Positions 1 through 7,059 of a stretch of DNA of 24,819 bases are shown here, in pieces. The stretch is from assembly GCA_002404095.1 (NCBI GenBank), contig DHJA01000012.1, positions 1 to 24,819 of the forward strand, given 5' to 3'. The notes beneath the pieces are model-generated. The model was not told where the DNA came from, did no database searches, and saw only the letters and a list, made by a program, of their open reading frames with translations. Numbering within the stretch: position 1 is the first letter of the stretch; each line of letters starts with the position of its first letter. The translations under genes were made by a program, and so were the position numbers. The stretch is from Planctomycetaceae bacterium UBA4732 (GTDB lineage Bacteria > Planctomycetota > Planctomycetia > Gemmatales > Gemmataceae).

Positions 1-20
1 TTCTTAACGTGCCGACGCAT

Positions 21-389
21 TTAGGAATGGAACACCGCAATCAGCTCGCTCACTCTGCCCGCGCCGAGTCGGCCGACCAATTCTTTGACGACTTGTATGT
101 CTTCCACCTGGAGAGCGGATTTGCCGGCCGAACCGCCGCTTGCGCCGTTGGAGTGGGCGCCTCTCGTCCGGGTTAAGCCGGCCTCCCTTCGGAGGTTGCT
201 TTTGTAAGCGGAAATTTTGTTGTTGGTGAGATCTTGCCCGAATTCCTTTAGAATATGTTCCTTGGCTTTCTGGGTCTTCACGTCGTATCCCAGTTTCCTC
301 ACAGTGCGACGCACCGCTTCCATTCCCGATATTTTGCCGGGATTCTCCGTGGTTTCTTCCGCCCCGTCACTCGACTTGCCCTTGACCAT
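21..389 (-). CDS. Small conserved hypothetical protein, putative DNA-binding fold
   Basis: This encodes a 122-residue soluble protein of unknown function. After a polar N-terminus there is a helical segment at about residues 20-65 (MEAVRRTVRKLGYDVKTQKA, then an LKEFG-LTNNKISAYKSNLRR stretch). It looks like a small winged-helix or helix-turn-helix module of a kind I associate with Gemmata-like planctomycetes. A Gly/Ser-rich linker and a second short helical segment (VEDIQVVKELVGRLGAGRV) end the protein. The open frame extends upstream to a TTG at 455, but I chose the ATG at 389 because a strong Shine-Dalgarno sequence (GGGAGAAGG) lies directly before it and nothing similar precedes the TTG. 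The basic helical part suggests nucleic-acid binding, which is inference from pattern alone. It stands alone, transcribed away from the neighbouring IS66 remnant. Confidence 0.72.
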   Translation of the reverse strand: MVKGKSSDGAEETTENPGKISGMEAVRRTVRKLGYDVKTQKAKEHILKEFGQDLTNNKISAYKSNLRREAGLTRTRGAHSNGASGGSAGKSALQVEDIQVVKELVGRLGAGRVSELIAVFHS

Positions 390-540
390 GTTGCCTTCTC
401 CCAAATAGGTGATTTCTGTGGATCGCCCTTCCGCCTCGCCCCGCGTCTTATCCAATTGTCATGAGGATAAGATTACTCTATACGCCATTCCAAAGCGGAG
501 AGCAACGAAAATTATCCTATATTTTTAGGGTATCAACGCC

Positions 541-552
541 TAATCGTTCACA
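541..552 (+). repeat. Left terminal inverted repeat of IS66 remnant
   Basis: TAATCGTTCACA is the exact reverse complement of 1449-1460. It lies about 48 bases before the transposase start. Confidence 0.75.
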
Positions 553-599
553 GGGCGATCTAGCCGGAGTCATGGTTTTGGTCTAGTATTGAACTTCGC

Positions 600-1453
600 A
601 TGGACGCACCCCAGGAACTATCTCTGGAGATCTTTGCCGGGCTGCCGCCGCCGGCCGTCGCCTGGATCCGCTGGCAAGCGGAGCAGATTCGCGTCTTGAC
701 CTTCCGCGTGGCCCAACTGGAAGCCAAGCTCGGCAAGGACTCCAGCACTTCTTCCCTACCGCCTTCGACCGCGCACCCGCACGCCAAACCGCCGCGCCCC
801 AAACGCCCCCAACGCCGCTCGCCCGGCGGCCAACCCGGCCATACCAAACACGAACGCGCCTTGATCCCCGTCGAGCAATGCCAGGCCGTCGTGCCCTGTC
901 TGCCGACGGCTTGCCGACGCTGCGGCGAATCCCTGACCGGCGCCGACCCCGAACCTCTACGGCATCAGGTTTGGGAACTGCCCGAGATTCTCCCCGTCGT
1001 CACGGCTGGGATCTGATGCGGCCGACCAAGGAGATGTTCGCCCTGTGGAAAAAAGTTCGCGACGGCACGCTGACGCACCGGCAATTCCAACAACAGATGC
1101 AACCGATCCGCTTTCAGGTGGAAGGGTTGTTGCTGCGCGGCTATAGCAAGGCGTGCCTCTACAGCTTCTGCAAGGAGTTGTACGAGCATCGGGAACGCCT
1201 GTGGGTGTTCGTCGACGTCGAGGGCGTCGAGCCGACCAACAACGCGGCCGAGCAGGCGTTGCGTCACGCCGTGATCTGGCGCAAGCTGTCGTTCGGTACG
1301 CAGTCGGCGTCCGGCAGTCGTTTCGTCGAGCGAATGCTGACGGTGATCGAGACCTGTCGCCGCCAAAAGCGCAACGTCTACGCCTGGCTCACGGAGGCCG
1401 TCGAAGCCCACATCGCGGGCCTACCCGCCCCATCCCTCCTGTCTGGGGTGTGA
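600..1453 (+). pseudogene. IS66 transposase (TnpC) with internal deletion and frame change
   Basis: The first part (600-1016) is the N-terminal third of an IS66 transposase. It has a helical leucine-rich segment, the LGKDSSTSSLPPS motif, the basic RSPGGQPGHTKHERA motif and a Cys-rich element (CLPTACRRCGESL), and ends at QVWELPEILPVVTAGI followed by a stop. The family continues here into a second Cys pair and the DDE domain, which are missing. From about 1015 another frame carries the C-terminal part: KEMFALWKKVRDGTLTHRQF, then EPTNNAAEQALRHAVIWRKL and SASGSRFVERMLTVIETC. The EPTNNAAE glutamate of the catalytic triad survives, but both aspartates are gone. About 280 residues remain, compared with roughly 450-500 in an intact protein. 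One deletion at about 1010 that also shifted the frame explains everything seen. The product is non-functional. Confidence 0.88.
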
Positions 1454-1460
1454 ACGATTA
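1449..1460 (-). repeat. Right terminal inverted repeat of IS66 remnant
   Basis: TGTGAACGATTA on the plus strand pairs exactly with 541-552 and overlaps the last codons of the decayed transposase frame. With the next base included, the minus strand reads GTAATCG at the element tip. Confidence 0.75.
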
Positions 1461-1464
1461 CGAG

Positions 1465-2616
1465 TTACGGTGAGCGGACGCAGCGGAACCCCACATGGGA
1501 CGCGCCCGTATCCGCTGCGCCTTTACCGCGTCCGCCTGGCATGTACCGCGAACAATACTGGTCGCTGCATAGGAACGATCCGCCGCGCTGGACATGCTTG
1601 GGCAACCCCGGCTCCTCGGGATCGTAACTGTCGGCCGGCCCGGATGGATTCTTTGTGAGACTATTGCGATAGGCATCGGGGCGATACCAGTCGGCGCACC
1701 ATTGCCAGACGTTGCCGGCCATGTCGTACAATCCGAAGCCGTTGGCCGGGAAGCTGCCCACGGGCGAGGTCCGCTCCCAACCGTCTTCCTTAGTGTTGTC
1801 GTCGGGAAACCGGCCCTGCCAGGTGTTTGCCATGATTCGGCCGCCCGGTCGAAATGTATTGCCCCAGACATATGGCATCTGCGTCAGCCCGCCGCGAGCG
1901 GCGTATTCCCATTCCGCCTCGGTCGGCAGGCGTTTGCCGGCCCAGCGCGCGTAGGCGGCGGCGTCCTCCCAGCTCACTTGGACGACGGGATGCTTCTCGC
2001 GCCCGGCCAGATCGCTGCCCGGCCCTTCGGGATGCTTCCAGTAGGCGCCTTCGACGTAGTTCCACCAGGCTCTATAGTCGTCCAGCGGGACAGGTTGCCG
2101 AGGCGGATCGAACACTAGCGAGCCAGGCGTGAGCCGATCCGCCGGCACGCCGGGGAAGTCTTTGGCGGCCGGCTTTCGCTCGGCCACGGTGACGTAACCC
2201 GTCGCCTGGATGAAACGCGCAAATTCGGCATTGGTCACGGGCGCGCGGTCCATCCAGAAACCGTCCAACTCGACGGGGTGAATCGGCCGCGCGTCGGTGA
2301 AGGGCGCATAGTTGCTGCCCATCGAGAAACGGCCGGCGGGAACCCAGACCATTCCTTCGGGCGCCGGCGCTGGCGCGTCAACCTCTCGTATCGTGGTAGG
2401 TTCCACCGGGCCGGCGTCGGCGACGCAAGCCGTCTCGGGATCGGGCATCTGCTGGCCGCAGCTCCCGCCCGCAGCGAGGGGATCACAACAGCCGGCGCCG
2501 TCCCCGGCCGCTTTCGACGGGGGCGGCGCCGATCGGCGGAAAGCCAAAAGCGAGCCGGTCACGACGACCGCGGAGACGCACACAAGGAGGATGAGGCGGT
2601 ATCGGAGTATTTTCAT
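1465..2616 (-). CDS. Exported formylglycine-generating enzyme (SUMF1-like sulfatase activator)
   Basis: This 383-residue protein oxidises the active-site cysteine of sulfatases to formylglycine. Residues 1-25 form a signal peptide or membrane anchor. A linker with four cysteines follows (43, 44, 53, 64), and the FGE-sulfatase domain runs from about residue 86 (PEGMVWVPAGRFSMGSN) to the end. Family landmarks include ATGYVTVAERKP, WKHPEGPGSDL, GKRLPTEAEWEYAARGG, NTWQGRFP-NTKEDGW and GLYDMAGNVWQWCADWYRP. The segment RGGSFLCSDQYCSRYMPGG keeps both active-site cysteines (350 and 355) that bind copper in characterised FGEs, so this is a true FGE and not one of the many SUMF1-fold proteins without them. 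It starts 10 bases after the sulfatase stop codon with only a weak Shine-Dalgarno sequence, so translation is probably coupled. The IS66 remnant begins just past its stop. Confidence 0.93.
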   Translation of the reverse strand: MKILRYRLILLVCVSAVVVTGSLLAFRRSAPPPSKAAGDGAGCCDPLAAGGSCGQQMPDPETACVADAGPVEPTTIREVDAPAPAPEGMVWVPAGRFSMGSNYAPFTDARPIHPVELDGFWMDRAPVTNAEFARFIQATGYVTVAERKPAAKDFPGVPADRLTPGSLVFDPPRQPVPLDDYRAWWNYVEGAYWKHPEGPGSDLAGREKHPVVQVSWEDAAAYARWAGKRLPTEAEWEYAARGGLTQMPYVWGNTFRPGGRIMANTWQGRFPDDNTKEDGWERTSPVGSFPANGFGLYDMAGNVWQWCADWYRPDAYRNSLTKNPSGPADSYDPEEPGLPKHVQRGGSFLCSDQYCSRYMPGGRGKGAADTGASHVGFRCVRSP

Positions 2617-2626
2617 CTTATATAAC

Positions 2627-4066
2627 CTATTTCAATAGCAAGGGCTTCGGCGACGGCACACGACCGGGCGGGCGGACGCCGGGGCCTTGTCCCATTGCGC
2701 CGAGGTCGGCGTCCATTTTCGCGGCGAATTCCTGAAGGCGTTTCACCATGTCGGGATTCTTGTCGGCCACGTCGGTCGTCTCGCCGATGTCGTCGTCGAG
2801 GTTGTAGAGCTTGGGGATGAACGGCCGCGCCAGCTTGGGCAAATTCTTCAGCACCTTTCCGTTGCGCTCGAACTGCCGGGCGACGGCGAGCTTCCAGGGG
2901 CCGGAGCGGATTGCTTGAAGTTTGTCGCCGTCGAAAAAGTAATGGGCCTCCCGCGGCGAGTCCTTCGATTTACCGAATAACAGAGGTGAAATATCGGCTC
3001 CATCAATCTTCCGATCCGCCGGCACGGCGCCGCCGGCAAGCGCCACGAACGTCGGCAGCAAATCGATGTTGCCGGCCACTGCGTCGCAAGTACTGCCGGC
3101 CGCGATGCGGCCGGGCCACCACGCGATAGTCGGCTCGCGCACGCCGCCCTCATAGGTGCCGCCCTTGCCGCCGCGCAACGGCCCGGCCTCGCCGCCGTCT
3201 TTGCCCTGCGTCAGCCACGGGCCGTTGTCGCTGCTGAAGACGACAAGCGTGTTGGCCTCCAGCTTCAATTCTCGCAGCGCGTCGAACACGCGGCCCGCGC
3301 TGGCGTCCGCCTCTTCGACCCAATCCCCATACTTGCCGTTGGCCGACGCGCCTTTGAATTTAGCGCCCGGATGCAACGGCACGTGGACGGCAGTGTGGGC
3401 CAAATAGAGAAAAAACGGCCCGCCCTTGTGTTCATGGATGAACTTCACGGCCTCGTCGGTGTAACGCTCCGTGAGCCGGTCCTGGTCGGCGGGTTTCAGC
3501 GTCTCGATGACTTTTTCGTCGCGCACCAGCGGCAGCGGCGGCTTGCGTTTCGGCGGGGGCACATCGTCGGCGCCGTCCCACTCGCCGCCCATGTCGTTGG
3601 AATAGGGCAGGCCGAGGTAATGGTCGAAGCCGCGTCGCGTCGGCAGAAACTCCGGCTGGTCGCCGACGTGCCATTTTCCGATGCACATTGTCGCATATCC
3701 CTGCGCCTTGAGCAAGCCGGCGATGGTGTGTTCTTCGGCGCTCAGGCCGATGGGACACGTCGGAGAGATCACTTGCGGCAGCGACACGCGCTTGGCGTAG
3801 CAGCCGGTGAGAACCTGCGCCCGCGACGGCGTACAGACCGGGGCGGCGTAGAACGACGTGAGTTTCATGCCCTCCTTGGTCATGCGGTCAAGGTTCGGCG
3901 TACGGTTCTTCGTCTTGGGGTTGAACGGCGTAATGTCGCCGTAGCCCATGTCGTCCATGAGAATGATGACGAGATTGGGTTTAGTCGGCGCATCGGCCGC
4001 GTGGGCGCCGCCGATCTGCGTTAGCGCCAGGGCCAAACCGGCCAGCACGGAAAGCGTTGTCCTCAT
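2627..4066 (-). CDS. Exported type I sulfatase (formylglycine-dependent arylsulfatase family)
   Basis: This 479-residue secreted hydrolase removes sulfate from an ester; the substrate cannot be told from sequence. Residues 1-23 are a signal peptide ending AHA. The metal-binding motif NLVIILMDDMGYGD (Asp38, Asp39) follows, then the sulfatase signature VCTPSRAQVLTG, where Cys78 of CTPSR is the residue converted to formylglycine. Further family motifs are GKWHVG, FFLYLAHTAVHVPLHPG, VVFSSDNGPW and LRGGKGGTYEGGVREPTIAWWPG. The ATG at 4066 was chosen over the longer open frame because the signal peptide starts there and AAGGGG lies five bases upstream. The formylglycine-generating enzyme gene follows after 10 bases, so enzyme and activator are probably made from one transcript. 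Carbohydrate sulfate esters are the common substrates of planctomycete sulfatases, but that is only a guess here. Confidence 0.95.
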   Translation of the reverse strand: MRTTLSVLAGLALALTQIGGAHAADAPTKPNLVIILMDDMGYGDITPFNPKTKNRTPNLDRMTKEGMKLTSFYAAPVCTPSRAQVLTGCYAKRVSLPQVISPTCPIGLSAEEHTIAGLLKAQGYATMCIGKWHVGDQPEFLPTRRGFDHYLGLPYSNDMGGEWDGADDVPPPKRKPPLPLVRDEKVIETLKPADQDRLTERYTDEAVKFIHEHKGGPFFLYLAHTAVHVPLHPGAKFKGASANGKYGDWVEEADASAGRVFDALRELKLEANTLVVFSSDNGPWLTQGKDGGEAGPLRGGKGGTYEGGVREPTIAWWPGRIAAGSTCDAVAGNIDLLPTFVALAGGAVPADRKIDGADISPLLFGKSKDSPREAHYFFDGDKLQAIRSGPWKLAVARQFERNGKVLKNLPKLARPFIPKLYNLDDDIGETTDVADKNPDMVKRLQEFAAKMDADLGAMGQGPGVRPPGRVPSPKPLLLK

Positions 4067-4188
4067 AGCACCCCTTCGTTTTCGGTAACGATCCGCGACT
4101 TCCGGGTTCAGGATACCTTCCCGTAAGACCGACCGCAACGATTTTCCCGCTCCAATCGCGCGGTGGGTGTTAGCATCCGCGCAACCGA

Positions 4189-4319
4189 GTGTGCCTCTCG
4201 ATCTAGACCGGCGGTAAGGCGAACGGCCGGCGTGAGCCGGCTGGTGTAGGATGCTGCCGCCGGTAGGATGCTGCACCAGCCGGCTCACGCCGGCCGTTCG
4301 CCTAAATCAAGAGGCACAC
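4189..4319. repeat. Long intergenic palindrome with nested repeats
   Basis: Two perfect 30-bp arms (4217-4246 and 4274-4303, core GGCCGGCGTGAGCCGG) are enclosed by a second perfect pair of 10 bp (GTGTGCCTCT at 4189-4198 against 4310-4319). Outside the main arms the two sides differ mainly by an extra 11 bases on the left. The 27-base loop holds TAGGATGCTG twice (4247-4256 and 4264-4273). It fills most of the 345-base gap between the divergent sulfatase operon and the kinase remnant. The rest of that gap (4067-4188 and 4320-4411) holds no gene I can see. It may be a REP- or MITE-like element; the sequence alone does not show a function. Confidence 0.85.
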
Positions 4320-4411
4320 CCCGCGCTAGCTGCTTCCTTGCATTCCAACTCCGAATGACGACAATAAAGCCGTATCCCTCGGCGATCTCAACCTAATCAA
4401 GGAGCCGGTCC

Positions 4412-5611
4412 ATGGCGACGGCCAACGGCGACCGCAACCTGCTGTTCGGCATCCTTGCCTTGCAGATGGACTTCATCAGCCGCGACGCCCTGGTCCGCGC
4501 TATGCACGCCTGGGTTCTCGACAAGGCAAAGTCCCTTTGCCAGATCCTGGTGGAGCAAGGCGCCCTGAGCGCGGCCCGCTGCGCCCTGCTAGAGCCGCTG
4601 GTCCAGGAACACATCCAACAACACGGCGACGACGCGGGCAAGAGCCTGGCCGCCGTCAGCTCGGTCGGTTCGGCCGGTGACGTGCTGAAGCAGATCGCCA
4701 ACCCTGACGTGCAGGCCAGCCTGATTCACCTCCCGCCCGCCGCGGACCCCTACGCCACGAATTTCCCCTCGGCGGGCGCCGCCAGCGCTGTCGGTCGGCG
4801 GTTCATCATTTTGCGACCACACGCCGAAGGCGGCCTGGGCAAGGTGTCCGTGGCCCACGACGGCGAACTGAACCGCGAGGCGGCGCTGAAGGAGATTCAG
4901 GAACGACACGCCGACCGTCCCGACAGCCGGGCGCGGTTTCTTCTGGAGGCTGAGATCACCGGCGGGCTGGAACACCCGAGCATCGTCCCCGTCTACGGCC
5001 TGGGAACCTACGCCGACGGGCGACCTTTCTACGCCATGCGCTTCATCCGGGGTGATAGCCTCAAGGAGGCCATCGAACACTTCCACAAGACCAAGGGTTC
5101 CCTCAACACGGGGCAGCGGGCGCTGGAGTTGCGACAACTCCTGGGCCGGTTCAACGACTCATGCGACGCGATCGCTTACGCGCACAGCCGGGGTGTGCTT
5201 CACCGCGACCTGAAGCCGGGCAATGTCATGCTCGGCAAGTACGGCGAGACGCTGGTGGTGGACTGGGGCTTGGCCAAGCCGGTTAACGGCCCGGCGAGCA
5301 AGGAAGCCGACGCGGAAGAACCGCTGCGGCCGGCGTCGGCCGACGGCTCCGCCCCCACTCAGATGGGGTCGGCCGTCGGCACGCCGCACATCTTCCCTAG
5401 CTTGAAACATCAAACTGCCCTGACGCGGAACCCAGCAAGTCCCGACTTCACTTCTATGCTTCTCTTGACAGGAAACCCGCTCTGCTTTAAGGTGCCTCGA
5501 CCCCGTATTAGAAGCCGGATGGTAAAGACCTTGGCTCCTTTCCTTAAAGCGGAAGAGGCTCCTTCAGCCGAAACCTTTGCTTCCGCTCTGATTCGCAGCC
5601 TTGAAGAGTAG
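4412..5611 (+). pseudogene. Truncated serine/threonine protein kinase fused to an unrelated tail
   Basis: Residues 1-105 match the N-terminal region usual in Gemmata-like kinases (NLLFGILALQMDFISRDALV). The kinase domain starts at about residue 130. It has the Gly-rich loop AEGGLGKV, Lys160 in [26 protein letters not shown] (Asp266) and DWG (284-286) in place of DFG. The similarity ends in the activation segment, at GSAVGTP (residue 325, near base 5387). The expected YMSPEQA sequence, the rest of the C-lobe and any C-terminal domains are missing. About 74 residues of unrelated sequence follow ([14 protein letters not shown] to ALIRSLEE), visibly less GC-rich than the kinase part. AAGGAG lies seven bases before the ATG, so a product may still be made. 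Without the APE motif and the C-lobe helices it should be inactive. I do not recognise the tail. Confidence 0.82.
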
Positions 5612-5675
5612 CAAGTGTTCGGCCTCGTAATGATGCAGTCTGGTCTCACTCATGGATCGGAAAGGAACCACGCAA

Positions 5676-6356
5676 ATGAAACATTCGCTTTCTCTATTCG
5701 CCGTAGCCCTTACCTTTGCGCTCGCGGCGACGGCGCAGTCGCAGGCCGACCCGTTCCAATACTCTTACAACTGGGTGGCCACTCCCGTTTCGATCGGCGC
5801 CAGCGCCGGCGGCGGCGTCATCTTGACGAGCAGCGCCGGCGGCCCGACCAACGTCGATACCGACACGTCCGCCGCCAACATCACCTGGTTCAGCTCGGCC
5901 AACAGTAACCACCCCGACATAACCGCCCCACCCTCCGAACGCGGCAACAACTATTCGTTGGCCATTACGCTGGGCGATGGCGTCGTCGGCGACCCGACCG
6001 GCACGATCTCCTTCACGGGCTTCCTCGGGGGGTCGCTGACCCATGACAGCGCAAACCTCGCCAACGCCATCACCGGCGTCACCGACGGCGCGGGAACCCA
6101 CGCCGGACAAACCTCCGGGGTGATTGATGTGAACGGTACGCAGTTCACGGTGTCGTACAACGGCTTTACCAATCCCACGCTAGCCAACGCGGGCGCCATC
6201 TCCTTCCATATTGCAGCCGAAGCGCAAGTCGCCGGTGGTCCCACGGCCCCGGAACCGTCGAGCATGGTGCTGGGCTGCCTCGGCCTTATGTTTCTCGGAG
6301 GCGTCGCCTACCGCGTCCGTCGCCGCAAGACCGATCTTCTGAACGCCGCCGTGTAA
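5676..6356 (+). CDS. PEP-CTERM sorting domain protein
   Basis: This 226-residue exported protein has a signal peptide at residues 1-23 (ending AQSQA). The middle is Gly/Ser/Thr/Asn-rich and probably beta-structured. The C-terminal sorting signal starts with PEP at residues 192-194, followed by a hydrophobic helix (MVLGCLGLMFLGGVAY) and a basic tail (RVRRRK). In the known system, exosortase cuts at the PEP motif during export of proteins to the envelope or extracellular matrix. No exosortase gene is in this window. The middle region matches nothing I can name, so the biological role is open. I chose the ATG at 5676 over the one at 5652 because AAAGGAA lies nine bases before it and the signal peptide starts there. 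Confidence 0.88.
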   Translation: MKHSLSLFAVALTFALAATAQSQADPFQYSYNWVATPVSIGASAGGGVILTSSAGGPTNVDTDTSAANITWFSSANSNHPDITAPPSERGNNYSLAITLGDGVVGDPTGTISFTGFLGGSLTHDSANLANAITGVTDGAGTHAGQTSGVIDVNGTQFTVSYNGFTNPTLANAGAISFHIAAEAQVAGGPTAPEPSSMVLGCLGLMFLGGVAYRVRRRKTDLLNAAV

Positions 6357-6368
6357 AGCAGGCCGCTC

Positions 6369-6403
6369 GCCGTCGGCGCCCTGTAATAAGGGGCGTTGGC
6401 GGC
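6369..6403 (+). terminator. Stem-loop after the PEP-CTERM gene
   Basis: Arms 6369-6381 and 6391-6403 form a continuous 13-bp stem with three G-U pairs and a nine-base loop, 12 bases after the stop codon. No T-run follows, so it may stabilise the 3' end rather than act as an intrinsic terminator. Confidence 0.45.
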
Positions 6404-6463
6404 TCGATCCTGACGGTCAGGCGATAAAAGAGATCTGTTATAGTCTTTTTAGCGAAGCGTCGC

Positions 6464-6727
6464 CTAACAAATATCCATCAGCAAAATACGGGCTTTGGCC
6501 TGTAGGATGGCGATAAAGTGGTTCGCCATGACGTACATTTCGTACTCGCGGCGTTCCTCGGGCGTTAACTCGCCCTCGTTGCATTTTTCCGCCAGCTTGG
6601 CAACGCGCGCCTGGGTCTTGCGATCGGCCTTGAGGTGAAGAAGCTTTTGTGCCGCTTCCTCGTTCAAGGAGGAGCAGACGGGTTCGAGAACGCGATGAAG
6701 CAGCGAGCCATTTTCGTGAGTCTTCAT
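6464..6727 (-). CDS. Small conserved helical protein of unknown function
   Basis: This 87-residue, mostly charged and helical protein starts MKTHENGSLLHRVLEPVCSS. It continues with LNEEAAQKLLHLKADRKTQA, the pattern CNEGELTPEERREYE and a final helix, FIAILQAKARILL. I know this pattern (LNEEAA, then CNEGELTPEE, then FIAxLQAKAR) as a recurrent small planctomycete and cyanobacterial protein with no assigned role; it is sometimes seen near toxin genes. There is no partner toxin here. I took the ATG at 6727 as the start. It has no Shine-Dalgarno sequence, but a perfect TATAAT sits where it would make the transcript begin at or very near the A of this ATG, so it may be leaderless. A TTG at 6745 is the only upstream alternative. 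Confidence 0.72.
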   Translation of the reverse strand: MKTHENGSLLHRVLEPVCSSLNEEAAQKLLHLKADRKTQARVAKLAEKCNEGELTPEERREYEMYVMANHFIAILQAKARILLMDIC

Positions 6728-7059
6728 GGTGCAATTATACGCCAAACGCCGAGCCGGAGCGAGAGAGTTGCAGGTTCGTCAGTGCCGCTCTAACACGAAA
6801 CTATAGGGCGGCGACGGCGCCGCCTCTGGCTGTTATGTCTCGTCTGGCCGGTCGAACTGAGCGTCTCCTCGCGAACTTGAAGGAAAAGTTCGCTGAGACT
6901 CGCGCAAGTTCGGAGGGCGGGTCCATTTAGTATATAGTGAGGCCGCGAAGAACGGCAGTTTTGGCAAGTCGGCGGCGTTTGGCGTCGTCAGGTACATTTG
7001 GGAAAGAATGGGGCACGGCGGCAAGCGCCCCTTGTCGCCATCACGAGGGAGGAGCAACC
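6728..7059. other. 332-base intergenic region between divergent genes
   Basis: No gene is supported here. It contains a hairpin with a perfect 8-bp stem (GCGAACTT at 6871-6878 against AAGTTCGC at 6886-6893) and more pairing outside (GTCTC/GAGAC with bulges). An AT-rich spot at 6925-6938 (TTTAGTATATAGT) could be a -10 region for the downstream plus-strand gene, without a clear -35. Confidence 0.4.
6734..6739 (-). promoter_or_regulatory. Candidate -10 box (TATAAT) of the small helical protein gene
   Basis: The minus strand reads TATAAT at 6739-6734, six bases before the ATG at 6727. This would place transcription start at or within a base or two of the start codon. No good -35 hexamer is visible at the right distance. 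Confidence 0.4.

Larger units (their letters stand above)
540..1461 (+). mobile_element. Decayed IS66-family insertion sequence remnant
   Basis: This 0.9-kb segment has both ends of an IS66-type element. The inner 12 bases of the terminal inverted repeats are identical, and the right end reads GTAATCGTTCACA on the minus strand, starting with the GTAA usual for IS66 ends. The left end differs from it only at the outermost base. Between them are the N- and C-terminal parts of the TnpC transposase with the catalytic middle missing. No tnpA or tnpB accessory genes are present. The bases just outside (ATCAACGC on the left, GAGTTACG on the right) do not match, so the expected 8-bp target duplication is not visible. 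The copy cannot move by itself. Its right end stops three bases short of the complement of the formylglycine-generating enzyme stop codon. Confidence 0.8.

Noticed and set aside
532..1469. Target-site duplication for the IS66 remnant
   Set aside because: The eight bases on the two sides (ATCAACGC and GAGTTACG) do not match.
3371..4024. A 217-codon open frame on the plus strand
   Set aside because: It is antisense to the sulfatase, which has full family motifs and a signal peptide.
4067..4288. N-terminal extension of the sulfatase to the upstream start at 4288
   Set aside because: The extra 74 codons precede the signal peptide, and the first part is encoded by the palindrome; the ATG at 4066 has its own ribosome binding site.
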